A stretch of DNA of 64,000 nt from Aaosphaeria pasadenensis (taxonomy: Eukaryota > Ascomycota > Dothideomycetes > Pleosporales). The translations under genes and the position numbers were made by a program. Shown piece by piece: positions 1 through 12,111 of the stretch. The notes beneath the pieces are model-generated. The model made no database searches. It had not been told where the DNA came from and saw nothing but the letters and a program-made list of their open reading frames with translations. Location: positions 290,836 through 354,835 of the forward strand of contig JAKLMB010000036.1 in assembly GCA_022813625.1 (NCBI GenBank), written 5' to 3'. How positions within the stretch are numbered: position 1 is the stretch's first letter; each line of letters begins with the position of its first letter.

Positions 1-2343
1 TGTATTCCATGGAACTAGTTTCTCGTTATTTTTGGAGTGTTAATTCCGTCCAGAGGGCTGCGGCCAAAGAGATAATCTGCGACCAAAATTGTCTTATGTA
101 CAAAAATTGCATTGACTCTCAATTTTTAAATCCCTGTCACCTGCGAATCGTCTCAAGGTCATGGGAATTTCCTCACAGCATAGACAAATCCATAGCACTC
201 GCTCTGGACCCATCGAGGATCTTGGTCATGCAAGGGAGGGTGGCATGATCTCTCCGGAAGAGCGCTTGATTCTCTTCATGGTCTTGGGCTTCTTCAAGGG
301 TACGAATGTACATATGTATTTATTGGAAGATACCAATTCGGTAGTTGCTTCAGCATTTGTAATTTTTTTCCGATGCAATTCTTGTTGACATCTTGCATAT
401 CTTGACCCAGGAGTAGAATGTGCGGTCCCAATAGCTTAAGGATGTACATCCCATTTCGAGAGGATTTTAGCATCACTGCGATGCATACAAAAGGGGCAAA
501 GTCTTCAAATCTCACAGTCTTCCTATTTCGGACGGCTTCTCGTGTGCAACATGCATCGTTGTCGTTCATCGGACTCGTCCAGAATCGGCAGCAACATGTC
601 TCAGTTCTGGCGGATCCATGCGATTTCTTAGTGATACATAACAATGCCCCGCTCACGCATGCTTGATTCTGCATGCAGAGTAATGGCAAGTATTCGTTCC
701 CATTTTGGACTGAACGTGCGTGGCCAACGTTCTGGCCTTCCTTCTCACGATCGAAGCAATTCACTTCATGATCCAAGGGGGGTTTAGCGTAGCCAAGGCT
801 TTCCCCCCTGATCCGCTCCTTCGGCCCGGCCCCATCCAACGCCGCCTCAGATCGCATCACCCACCACCAACGCTCAACGCGCTATTGTACGCAGATTGAT
901 CCGATACGATCTGCGAGTAAGTTATCTCCCACTGCACTGCTCCCAACGCCCACGCTAATACAACACGAGGAGCTTAATTGAACAACTCGTTTTCTCAATT
1001 ATCAGCCTCACCTGGGCCACTTGGAACACGAAATTGGCTCGCTAGCTATTTCGCGCAGAATTAGACTTCGGCTGGCCTTGCGTGCGCAGGATAGTGAGGG
1101 GGCCAGACCACGCCTGGGTCGCCCCCAAAAGGATAAAGTGAAGAGCCCTACCTACATGCATGTCACCTGACGCACAGCCACCCTATATACTCTGGAAGAA
1201 AAGGGAAGATGGGGACTTTTGGCTATTGAGCGATCAGACATTCGCCGGCGGCATTCTCCCAGTGGTCCAATCAGGACGCCCGTGAGACTGTCCATTCCGT
1301 CTTCCGCAAGCTGTTTGAGGAAGTATCTCATGTAGCTCAATCTAGTTGCTGACGGCCACGCTGCCGTCTTTGCCATTGTCCCTGACTTCTCGCAATACTG
1401 GTGGTGGTGCTGTTGTTGTGAGGACAACTCGCGCGCCAGCAAATTTCTCTTCTCGTTGCGTACCCTTTTTCTCGAGTTCATTGATCTCTCTACATTTACA
1501 ACGTTGCTACGCCTCACGCTACATCCTGCATTATAGCATCGAAAATACGCCACATTTCCACATATACTTTCAATGGCGCAGCAACCTTCTCTCAGGAGCA
1601 CCTAAGCCTCATCAAATCCATCCCTGCATTGTTTCATTCTGTACCATCTCCCCCCCAATAGAGCATCTCCAGGCGCCAATCTGCTTTTCGTCCAGTTATT
1701 CCATATTAAACTGGACAGGCGGCTGCACTTCCCAAACGACCGCTTTCCGCCATCTACGCCGTCAATTTCATCTGCTCGGTTTCTGAAAAGAGCCATATGC
1801 ATAGCCAGGAAGACATCGGATTCGTCACAATTTCCCTGAAGCATTCGGCCCTTCTGTGAGCTGTATTGAAGTGCTGCTGCGCCCCCAGAAAATTCATTTG
1901 TGAATTGAACTCAAGAGAGAGACCATTCATCCATAAAGAGGATATATTTCCACCAAGAGCCTTGTCACTTGGACAATACCAAGCTTGCCCAGCATCCATA
2001 TACCCAAAACGGAGTTCGCAAAATTAAAAATTATTCCTTTCAGCCATTGAGCATCGTGCTTCAAAGCGAAATTTGCAAAAACAGTGCGATCAGCCCAGCC
2101 TGAGGATACCGAAAAGGGAAATCGTTACTGTTTCGAGGCTTCCTTCCGCATCCGCCGATCGATCTGCGGAGGTACAGTGGAGATACTTCATAATTATTTC
2201 TCCTCGGTTTTCTCTTGGTTGTAAGCTTGGATTACGTCGGCTGAAAAAGGTCGTGAGGGGATATCACATCATTCTTGAGCACAACGTTCCCCACCCTTGA
2301 TCAGAAAGCCAGTTGAAGGGGGAAACATCTATATACAAAAGCC
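1..2343. other. Intergenic, no supportable gene
   Basis: Only short overlapping open frames without family resemblance, codon continuity or plausible splice chains are present on either strand. The longest, a minus-strand frame at 294-860, has no recognisable domain and an unusual run of cysteines. A short pyrimidine-rich stretch and the sequence ctatatac lie just before the ATG at 2344. In Aspergillus fumigatus the neighbouring agd3 and gtb3 genes would lie on one side of an ega3-like gene. I see no trace of either here, but the window edge limits the view. Confidence 0.6.
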
Positions 2344-3569
2344 ATGGCTGACCCTCGGGATTCTAAACTTGCCGTGGGACCCAGTGCTTCTCCTAATCGA
2401 CACTCCAGGAAGAAATGGTTGATCATACTCGCTGTCGCGTTCTTGGTCATTGCGATTGGACTGGGGGTAGGGTTGGGTGTTGGTCTGACCAGGAATGGTG
2501 GTGGTGATGATGGCAATGACGACTCCGGACCTACGCCTACGTCGTCTCCACTACCAACACCAACGTCGCGGTTGGCTTGGAGGCCAAAGGTCAATGATAC
2601 CTGGCAGATTATGCTTCTGCATCCACCATCCCTTAATGCTGATGCTGCTTCTGTAACTCCGGATGTGGATATCTTCGACATCGATCTTTTCGACACAACC
2701 AAGGAGACCATCGACACGCTACACAAGCTGGGGAAGAAAGTGATATGCTATTTCAGTGGAGGGAGCTATGAGCCATATCGACCGGACAGCGCCGAATTCG
2801 AGAAGAACGACATTGGTGCAGACCTTCAGGGCTGGCCAGGAGAGAAATGGATCAAGCTGGGCAGCGAAAATGTGAGAAGAATCATGAAGGGTAGGGTGGA
2901 GTTGGCCCACCACAAAGGATGTGATGGTGTAGACCCCGACAATGTTGACGGCTTCGTAAGTTCAATTTGTTTCTGCAAGTTCCTTGAACAGTCTGTGCGG
3001 TTCCAGACGAGGAAGTATTAAAAGGCGAAGGTTGCGGCTTACCGGTATTGCCGATAGCATGCTGTGGATGGATGTTGGAAGCGAAACCATGAGAGTTGAA
3101 GTGGAACAAATTCGATTGAAATCTGTACTGACACACTGAACAGCAAAATGAGAATGGGCTCTCCCTAACAGCGGACGATTCTATCTCGTTCATGTCCTAC
3201 CTGTCCAACATCACTTCGCCTCTAAACCTTACCCTAGGCCTCAAGAACGCCGGCGACATCATTAAGAACGTTCTCCCAATCGTACATTTCTCGGTAAACG
3301 AACAATGCGTGGAACATTCTGAGTGTTCGACCTTCGCGGCCTTCATTCAAGACGACAAACCCGTTTTTCATATCGAGTATCCGGACGGGGCTGGAAAAGA
3401 AGGACTGAGGGCGAACACGGTAAACAAATATTGCTCAAGAGAAGGAGATGCGCGAGGAAGTGATCAGTTCAGCACAGTGCTAAAGACGATGGACTTGAAC
3501 GGTTGGGTGGAGACCTGTGACGGCACGGTGATGACTACGACTATGAATGAAACAAGCCCGAATCATTAA
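2344..3569 (+). CDS. ega3: Membrane-anchored GH114 endo-alpha-1,4-galactosaminidase (Ega3-like)
   Basis: Two exons, 2344-2955 and 3144-3569, joined in phase 0 across a GTAAGT...CAG intron, give 345 aa. The N-terminus is cytosolic and basic. A Gly/Val-rich hydrophobic segment (about residues 25-48) follows, then a Ser/Thr/Pro linker, so a type II membrane protein is likely. The catalytic part has the GH114 signature: a DIDLFDT strand, VICYFSGGSYEPYRPD, WPGEKW, CDGVDPDNVDGF, LKNAG, SVNEQC and VFHIEY. Acidic residues in the VDPDN and SVNEQC strands are the expected catalytic pair. In A. fumigatus Ega3 cleaves galactosaminogalactan and belongs to the GAG cluster. The start is the first ATG, in a good context (gccATGg). 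Family assignment is firm; orthology to Ega3 rather than another GH114 is inferred from the membrane anchor and the epimerase downstream. Confidence 0.88.
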
Positions 3570-5817
3570 ATCCCTCTACCAAAGTCTATTCCACCGAAAG
3601 TAAATTTTCCAACCGAGTTTGAGCAGGCAGTATGATGGATCTGATACCTCCGGCGGGTGTTTACAGATGATCCCGGAATCGGAGAGATCGAAAGGCGACG
3701 GTTGCCGCTCTTCGGAAACAGAGCATGGCAGAAAGATGACGCAGCCTCATCTAAAACAAAAGAAAACCCGAAAGAATTCCTTCCAATGGAACATTCCCGC
3801 AAATGTCGCGATATTCACATCTCACAGACGCATGCTACCCACACGTGTTTCTTTCATGCCGAGCGGCATACAAGCGGCAGCAACACTACGAAGTTACGGA
3901 AACTGCGGGGTGCAGGTTTGTGGGGTGCATGCTTGAATGCTTCAAGCAGTACCTTGGGTAGGCTTCGTCAGCTCAATCAAAGAGAATTTTCTTCTCCAAG
4001 TCAAATCGCATGGTTCCCTGGTCAAGGTACTTGGGAGCAAGAAAGTAGGAAAACCCCTCACCCGCGATTGCTTGCCGAAAGTTGGGGATTGCAATGGGGA
4101 TGGAGCCAGACAGTAGTTGCCACTTCCTGCATCGTGTGAATTTTTTCCATTCAATTTATCAGCGGTGATTTATGCGCCCTACATATTTCATCTTGCGTTC
4201 TTTTGAAGTGATCGTGATATTGTCGCCGCTTTGCCGAAGCCCAACTTCCGCGCACCCGCAGTATTAGTGCTAGATTAGTAAAGATCTACTTAGGTTGCAA
4301 TCCGAATTTTTTGCTATACCTGAGATGTGATATTGGTTGGGTCTGGATACAACCGGTCAAGCGAATCTGGGGTAATGCACTACCGAAAGCCAACTGTTGA
4401 GATACATTTTGATGGTAGGCTGACATAGGTGGCGCGGTTGGTGGGGCCCGACCTGGAAGGTAATGAGGCTCCTACCTGGCGATCTGTGGTGTTTCGTAAA
4501 GGAGTGGGCGATACGCTGTTTTGTCAGACATCCCGCTGCCCGTTCAGTCGCGATCCTAGCGCCAGGGGAGCCAAATCAAGCCAAGCTTTCGCCAACGGAT
4601 GAATGTGGACCAAGTGTTCTAAGATCTGAATGCCCTGAGATCTGATACAGGGGGGTGGTTTTCGACTGTGTTGCACTGCTATACCGACAAAAATGTTGAG
4701 TGCGCTCATGTTCGGCTCCGAACCAGAGTGCAAATGGACAGGGACTACGCGTCCTCGATGTAAAAGTTTCGAATATTTACACAAAGGTCAATTTGAAAAG
4801 ACTGTATCGACATCTATGTGACAGGGTTCTCCTGCTTGCCGAATTTGAGACGGAATTGGGTTATGTTGACTGTGGTCCGACTCGGTCTGGTCATCTGACA
4901 CTCTTGCGATGAAGTAGCGGTGCTGGTGCGTATGATGGGGCGTCGAGGTTGCTCTGCACTGTCGGTTGCTCTCTGCATGCAGCGACGAGCATATACTCCC
5001 ATGAAAATTGATACGCAGAAGGGAAAACGAAGTCTGGAACCTGGAACAATGCTAAGTCATCCCTATCATTTACCCTATTCTCCGAACTCTCGAACGCCTG
5101 GAGGTTGCGGTGATCGCACCGGGTACGGACCTTCGCGTCTTCGTGTTCATGCCAGAATTGATATTCCATGGTGGGACTTTCGGCCGCTAGCCCAGTACTT
5201 TGGAAATCTCCTGCAATGCAAAGGTGTTCTGAATCGAGTGAGCATGACAACCAGGAACAGCTGGATACTGATCAGGGGTGTCGAACAAGGACATTGCCCA
5301 GAATTTGCGCTCAGGGCACGCTCACTGCCAAGGCGAAGGTGGAGGATCACGATGAAGCTACTTGGGAGAATAACTAGAGGCCCGGTTCGCTCTACACAGT
5401 ACATGGTTGAGGCCCAAGGTGGCGCGATCAGTCGCCGTACTGAAAGTCTACTATTCCAGTAAGTCCATGCCTTTTGATGCCTCAAGCTCCCATAATGCTC
5501 GCCACCTGCATGTACAATCTCCGCAGCTCGTATTTGACGATTCGATGAAAGTGACAGTTCAAGGAGCCTCACGTCGTACGATAGAAGAAATGAAAACGAA
5601 GTCGGGGTCTGAGAGTGTGGGGGTGGCAGCACGCCGAAGCCCTGAAGAAGAAGATAGCGTGCGGAAAACACCAAACTGGATCAGGGACATTTCAAAATCC
5701 CCTGCCTACCGCGGAAGTCGATGTAGCCGCTGCTTGACAACAGAGCTTGAGTCTCTAGTGTTCCTTATAGCCTCTAAGTACTCCACTGACAGATTAGTAT
5801 ATTACAAAACTGTTTAA

Positions 5818-6790
5818 AGTGGCTAGATGTGTCTCTGATGGAAGATTCAGATGTTGTGACCCAGAAGACAACCCGCATACGGCTTTCGAAAGGGGTGCCC
5901 TATGCGATGACCTTGAGCTGGCATCTAACAAGAGGAGTTCTTGCAGATTTTGGAGCTGAAAATAGATTCCCAAGAGCAGCTTCGTGCCGTTACCCGTATA
6001 GACAATAGGGCTTGCATGTTCTCGAACTCCTATACTGACTTTGAGCTTCCCCTTGGCTAAGCTTAGTATCCAGTGCGAAGTGCAGGAGAGAACACAGTGA
6101 AATCTGCAACAGTGATGCTGTGCCACCGAACGAATGCCAGAAAGGATGACGGAGCATGTGGGGTTCCTTCACGGCGGATTCCAACTACGAAATCGACAGT
6201 ACCAGGGCGTCCCAGGAACGGGTAAGTGCGTGCGTTTTGATTGAATCGCTAGTCCTGTTTACATAGATGATCAGCCTCGTTCCTTGGATGCATATGTATG
6301 TACGGGACAATTACTCCCGGCCAGCTAGGCGAATCTCGATGTAAATGTTACGGAACTGCCCTCAGATCCTCCATTGTGGAGCCGCAAATCTCAAGTGCCA
6401 CATCAATCCAAGCAGGAACAGTATTGATCTCAACCAATGTATCATCGCGGGGTCAGGGAAGAATCAACATAACCTATGCTAGAGTAGAATATGGAGAACA
6501 AGGCCCGCGGAAGACCATTGCAGCCGGATATCTGCATGAAGATGAACAGGTAGGGTTGAAATAGAGTGATCACGCGAATTTAGCGCGACCAACTAGGATT
6601 AGTGCAGGGATTGTTTGCCCTGTATGGTAAAAGCGGCGATTATGCCAGTCGAATCCATTCAGGGTTGAAGGGAACGACAGTGTTTGTTCGCAGAGAGGGA
6701 CCTAGTGTGATTGCCGATCTTTTCCTCGTTTCAGCCCACCACTTATGTTCCTGAAGATGGCAACATTTTGATTCTTCCGGCGGGGTGACG
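5818..6790 (+). pseudogene. Possible decayed gene, family unknown
   Basis: Four protein-like stretches lie in order on the plus strand in different frames (about 5818-6013, 6298-6564, 6608-6754, 6735-6788), separated by stop codons. A few intron-like borders are present (gtaagtgcg near 6222, tttcag near 6734). The stretches alternate hydrophobic and polar residues as in beta-rich secreted proteins. No catalytic motif was recognised. It could also be chance reading frames; the call rests on their order and texture only. Confidence 0.25.
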
Positions 6791-8691
6791 GACCGCATAT
6801 TTGGTCAGACAACACCTCGATACACAACAACAATAATGCTACAATGGTTGATCAGCCTTCATTATACGTCGCGAATCAAGAAAATGACTTGTTTAGTGTC
6901 TTTCCTTCTCAATGATCAGCATTTTGTTAAGTTTGATTGACAGGAACATGACGTTTACCTGCGTTGTTGAAGATGCACACCGTCTTTCCAGAAGTTGCAT
7001 CTCGGCCGGGAATCATGACTGTGTCCCACAGATCAGGAACCTGTCCGGGATCCCTGAAAGGAAATTCTCGTCAATCAATAAAACCCGCATCGTGATTGCG
7101 TAGGTGATACCCACAGTCTCGGAATCTGATGGCGGTAGCAGGATGACCCTCTAATGGGTAATGGTTTAGCAGCACTCTTCGTATCAACAATTGGATTGAA
7201 TGAATCAGTAACGATCAAAGTCCATCATGGCTGAGCGTCTTGTGAAATGTACTTTTCCGTCCTAATACTGGCGCATTCTGTGATGAAAGATAACGCGACA
7301 TTGCAGCAGAGGGACAGAGCTGGATCGTTGCTGTTAGAGTATCTCATGATCACATGACTGAGAGTCCTTCGTCAGTAAGCTTACTTTACCATATATGCTG
7401 GTGTAAGCATGAGATCTATTATGAAGTCAATGAACCCTGAGATTTTAGGTCTCTAAGATAATGGCGGTTGAGACAAAGCACCTGGATTGTGGACTGCGAT
7501 GCACCATCAGCCTTGACACTTACAACTGCCGATAGCTGGTACCCCAATCTTGAGACATCAAATCAGAGTCGAAAATACACCACGGTCGACCACCAGTATG
7601 GGTGCCTATATATCGGGGACCCACTGCCTTCGGGCTGTGCTCGAAGCCACACCTGTCGCCCAATGCCGAGATTGATGTGGTTTTTCTTCTCTATGTAGCG
7701 AAACCTCCCTTGAGCCGTGATCGTAGTAGTGAGCAAGAGTTACGAAAGTACACAGGTGTGGAACGTCCTTGGTAGAAGTTGGGCTAGAGAAGATCTCATT
7801 TTAGTCCGAAGAAGCGCCATCGTCACCTTTCTCGTCTGGAATTGCGACTTTGTTGACTGTTCTGTCGTCTACTATTCCACGTGGTAGAAGCATGTCCGAT
7901 AGTACGGCCAACACCGAATGCACTCAATGACTGAATGGCTTGCGTATGGCTCATTTCCGGCAGAGCGCGTTCACCCGGTTCAGTCTACGGGTTAACGATT
8001 GCCGTGAACTGCATGCGCGGTAGCATGATGCCCTGTTGTAGATTTGCCAGTACCTGGTCGAGTCTCCGGGAATGGGAATCGTCTTGCTCTGAGGCGAGTT
8101 CGCACGCATCTGCAGGAGAAAACAGTAGAGAAGTACAATCACCGATACACCCTTGGCTTTCAATAGTCCGTGGCAGCATAGATCGCCTGCTTGAATTGGA
8201 CATTTCCAGAGAGAGATAGCTAGAGTGTGCATGCGCCTGTGTGTCTGATGTGAGTTCTGACAGGCCTGGAAGGGTCGAGATCTGTGGAGGCAATTGGCTA
8301 GAGTGTGCTGCAGAAGAATCCCTAGCTGAGAATTTCCGAACGGCAACAATCGCGGCGGCGAGATAGTATGGCGACTGGAGCAAATCGGTCAGCTTGCATT
8401 CTCGTAAAATCAAACGGAAGCCTTTCGAGGCAGCGACATTGCGCCTCGTAGGAGCACTTAGGAAACATGATGGCATACATATTGGGGCAGGGATTATAAC
8501 CGATGTTGGAGAGTATATTTGAAAGTGCTAGACCAGAGCACCAACGTTTGACCAAAATAAATCGGGATGAAGCCGCCGGAGCATGCCAAGGGCGGCCTAG
8601 AATAAACGATATTGGGCGACAGCTGGTAAAACTTTTGCACCACATTTGTTCTGCCTAATTGGGTCAGAGTAAGCTGTCAAAAGCTTCAACA

Positions 8692-8699
8692 TATATAAG
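8692..8699 (+). promoter_or_regulatory. Candidate TATA box of the epimerase gene
   Basis: TATATAAG lies about 80 bp upstream of the ATG at 8778, followed by a pyrimidine-rich stretch (ttttcctcattctttcct), a usual fungal core promoter layout. Inferred from sequence and spacing only. Confidence 0.45.
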
Positions 8700-8777
8700 A
8701 TATTTTCCTCATTCTTTCCTGACGCGGCACTCAGCTCGTCACGCTCTTTCCTGTCAAAATCATTAGCTTTATCCGTC

Positions 8778-10345
8778 ATGGAGGGAATTACCAACTCAGG
8801 CACTGCCTCGCCCTCGTTGTCAATGTTTTCACTGGCAGATTCGAATTCCGCCGAAACAGTCAGCACACCAGACACTCAGCGGTCACTCCTGTTCGATGAT
8901 GATGTAGTAGCAGACCCCCTTGATATCGCCGGCGGCGCTCCTTTCATCATGGTCATCGGCGGTTTGGGTTACATTGGCTCCCACACCGTTCTCGAGCTGC
9001 TCAAGGAGAACTACAATGTTCTTGTTATTGATGATCTGAGCAATTCTTACGAAAGCGTGCTGCAACGTATTAAAGCATTGGCTTTGGAACACTTCACAAC
9101 CATCGGGAAAAGCATGCCTTCGTTGCATTTCCGGCAACTTGACTACCGGAGTCCTTGCATGCGGTCGGTACTTGCCAGCTATTCGACATACTCGGTTGGC
9201 AATAAGATGCACAAACTCTCCGAGGAAAGTACTGGCGCACTTTCTGCACGCTTCCCATTTTCAGCTCTTCAGCGGACCGACTCAGGTATAGACCTGGAAC
9301 CGGAGGATGCACCCAACGCCGTTGTCCAACGCACATCTCGGATCTCAGGTGTGATACACTTCGCTGCATACAAGTCTGTGGAAGAGAGCATTCGTATGCC
9401 ATTGAAGTACTACAGCAATAATGTGTGCGGTATGGTCGACTTCTTGGGCCTCCTGGAGGAGTTCGGGATTAAGAACTTCGTCTTCTCCTCCTCCGCAACC
9501 GTTTACGGCGAAGGTGCCAACTGCGGGCTTCCTCTTCGTGAAGAACTTTGCGTGCATCACCCGGAAACGTTCCACGACGACGATGGATCAGAAAGGTACG
9601 CGTCTCCCGGGGTCATGGGCCTGACTTCCCCGTATGGTCGATCAAAGTTTATGTGTGAATCCATTCTGGCGGACATTGCGCGTTCAGACCCCTCTTGGTC
9701 AATAACAGCGCTGAGATACTTCAATCCGGTAAGTCCGTTCCTTGTCTCGGGCTATGCATGAACTAAACGGGGAAACTAGGTTGGCTGCCATGAATCTGGA
9801 ATTCTTGGCGAAGATCCTCGACAAAAGCCCAGCAATCTCATTCCAGTAGTCGCCACAGTTCTTACAGGCACTAAGCCAGTCCTGGATATCTTTGGTACTG
9901 ATTGGAGTACCCCCGATGGCACAGCTGTTCGAGACTTCATCCACGTTGTAGATCTAGCCCAAGGGCACATTGCTGCTTTGGCAGCATCGGCATCCGGTCG
10001 AATCCAAGCTCCATTCAGGGCTTACAACCTGGGTATGTGGAATATTCCTAGACTCCCAACACATCTACTCTCCGACACGAAAACTGACATTATCAAGGTA
10101 CCGGACGAGGCCATACAGTTCGGGAGGTCGTACAGAGTTTAGAAACTGCTTCGGAAAGGAAGATCCCAGTTCGGGAAACTGATCGCAGGGCCGGTGATGT
10201 AGGTTTCTGTGTAGCTGAGGTCCGGAGAGCAGAGACAGAGCTGCAGTGGAGAGCACGGAAAACACTCGCCGATTGCTCGGTGGATGTGTGGAACTTCACC
10301 AAGGCTAGATGCAATCCACAGACTTCTGATGAGATGATCTGCTAG
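8778..10345 (+). CDS. uge3: UDP-glucose 4-epimerase, long form (Uge3/GalE-like)
   Basis: Three exons (8778-9728, 9780-10032, 10098-10345) give 483 aa. It is a short-chain dehydrogenase-type epimerase that interconverts UDP-Glc/UDP-Gal and, in some fungal paralogues, UDP-GlcNAc/UDP-GalNAc. The NAD site VIGGLGYIGSHT lies near residue 58, FSSSATVYG carries the catalytic Ser/Thr region, and SPYGRSKFMCE holds the YxxxK pair. The C-terminus has RDFIHVVDLAQGH, GTGRGHTVREVV and RRAGDV. It is longer than bacterial GalE (about 340 aa) because of a roughly 55-residue N-terminal extension and a low-complexity insert of about 45-50 residues before VIHFAAYKSVEES. A TATA-like box precedes it. With an ega3-like gene upstream, a role in GAG precursor supply is plausible but inferred; a housekeeping Leloir enzyme is the alternative. 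Confidence 0.88.
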
Positions 10346-12111
10346 TGCCAGCCAATACGGTGGAGAATTGGCGTGGGCAGTCTGGTTAGACTCGCTGTTT
10401 CAACTCGGTTCCGCAATGGTTACACGGGCGTTGGCGTCGTCGTATGTGTGTTGATATACCATTTTACCTATTGCATATCTTGATCTGGCTTCCATGGAAG
10501 CCTTGTGGTTAGCGTAGTACCATGTAGCATCCACAGTTTAATAAACCTTTCTGACATTGTTGTCTTCGTCCATGGATATTCATGTGTTCTCATTCGTAGC
10601 GGGTGTGATCAGACAACGCGCCCTGTTGATAGTTGAACAATTTCCCAGAAGCTATATATGCCTTCTTGTGGCCCTTTGAGTTCCTGCTCATTTCCTTCCT
10701 TTATTGCCCAGGCTCTTTCTCTTGAGATGGAAGCTCACGAGGTCAGAGGGTCCAGGTTTGTATCCAATCAGCTCCTCGACTTCGATGAAGTCCAACTGAT
10801 TGCAGCGAATCTATCTTGCTTGATTCCCTTTATCCGTGCTCTTCGGTTCTTGGCGAAGTCAAGTTTGTGCCAAAAGTACACTTGAAAGACAGCAATGACC
10901 AAAAATGCCGCAGAAAAGCAATGTGTCTCCCAACAGTCGAATGAAACTGAGATTCTGACAAGCATTGGCAGTTTTCCAGCCCGTCTTTCCTCCGAATGAG
11001 TGTAAATGCAATGACGTAAAGTGTCTACGGCGTGATGGCGATGTGCTGCGGAGTGGTTTGCCTAAGAAACGCGAATGATTGTACTTGGATTTGTTGTAAA
11101 ATGGATGGAATGTGAGGAATTGCCTTCTTTTTGAGGTTTTTGAGGTAGACCAAGGGGAGTGGCAATGTCAGTGGGCACTATCGGACCCCCGCTACAAGAA
11201 TTTGGGAGTGTGGTTGCCCACGTATTGTATTCGTCAGCTTCTAGGAGTAGCAGATAAGGACAAGAGATGGAGTCGGGATATATGTTCCAGATAGCACACC
11301 TACTAGAGTCTATTAGATATGCCCCCACGTACTGTAGATATGCTTCTTGGTGGGAATATATCGAGCCAATGTGCGATGTTTCCAGCAAAATGGTGCTTGG
11401 ACCTTAATATTTGGACTTTGGTATCCAATATTGTATATATGTGGACCTATATTCTAGAATGATCGGAACCGATTATACTAATCGCTTCGAATACAACTTT
11501 TGAAGGTATCAGTCTGACAGAGGGAAAGACCTTTCCATATGTATGTATGACGTGCAAGAAAGACGGCTGCAGTACGGAGTACCATGCAAAACACATGAGT
11601 TGCACAGATTCGTTTTGATCTTATGGCCTCGCAGTAGTACTAAAACCCGATGATTTGATATAGCGACCGATTTGCAGACTGGATGGCCACTATCAATTGC
11701 GAATTAATCAGTTCATCCTCAGTATGTCTGGGAAGCATACGTGTAGGACGTTATCGTGGGTCCACAGCAAATCTATCACCACTCGGCTATTAACATCGAC
11801 CAGTTTCTTAGGTTTCCACTCCGTAGCTCGTACTTCGAACATGCAAAGTGGTTGAATGAGTCGCACGAGGGGTCAACAAATGTGCGAGTGTTGAAAGCAG
11901 GACGATGCAAGGGCAGACATGTTGATGTTTTGAGTTACGATGCTAGTCCAGAGTCGGATTAGCGTCTCCCGTCCGCCCTTTCACGCTGGCTGGCAAGTCC
12001 GCCCGTTGACCGGCATCCCGCAACTTCTCCCAAGAATCACGAGATTCGCAAGCAAAAGAACCATCAGAGACTTTGAATCGCATCTGCGCATATTTCATTG
12101 CTGCTGTATTC
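10346..12111. other. Intergenic, no supportable gene
   Basis: Short frames only. The 3' part of the epimerase transcript probably ends before 10560. One copy of the intergenic 9-mer TACGGAGTA lies at 11573-11581, inside a 17-mer shared with 33707-33723. Confidence 0.6.

Larger units (their letters stand above)
3570..8777. other. 5.2-kb gap between ega3-like and epimerase genes, possibly decayed genes
   Basis: No intact gene can be assembled. Several frames look protein-like but are broken by stops and frame changes. On the plus strand these are 5818-6013 (contains KGVPYAMTLSW), 6298-6564 (GRINITYARVEYG), 6608-6754 (GLFALYGKSGDYASRIHSGL) and about 6735-6788 (TYVPEDGNILILPAG, preceded by an acceptor-like tttcag). 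On the minus strand a frame at 7985-8476 is Ser-rich and ends without a recognised domain. I could not assign any of these to a family. Base composition is ordinary, with no strong AT shift, so this does not look like RIP-degraded repeat. In A. fumigatus this is where sph3 sits. Confidence 0.45.

Noticed and set aside
294..860. Minus-strand open frame of 188 codons
   Set aside because: No domain, odd Cys-rich composition, no promoter or splice context, overlaps other frames.
7985..8476. Minus-strand Ser-rich frame that might be the tail of a transcription factor
   Set aside because: No zinc cluster or partner exon upstream; kept only as part of the gap description.
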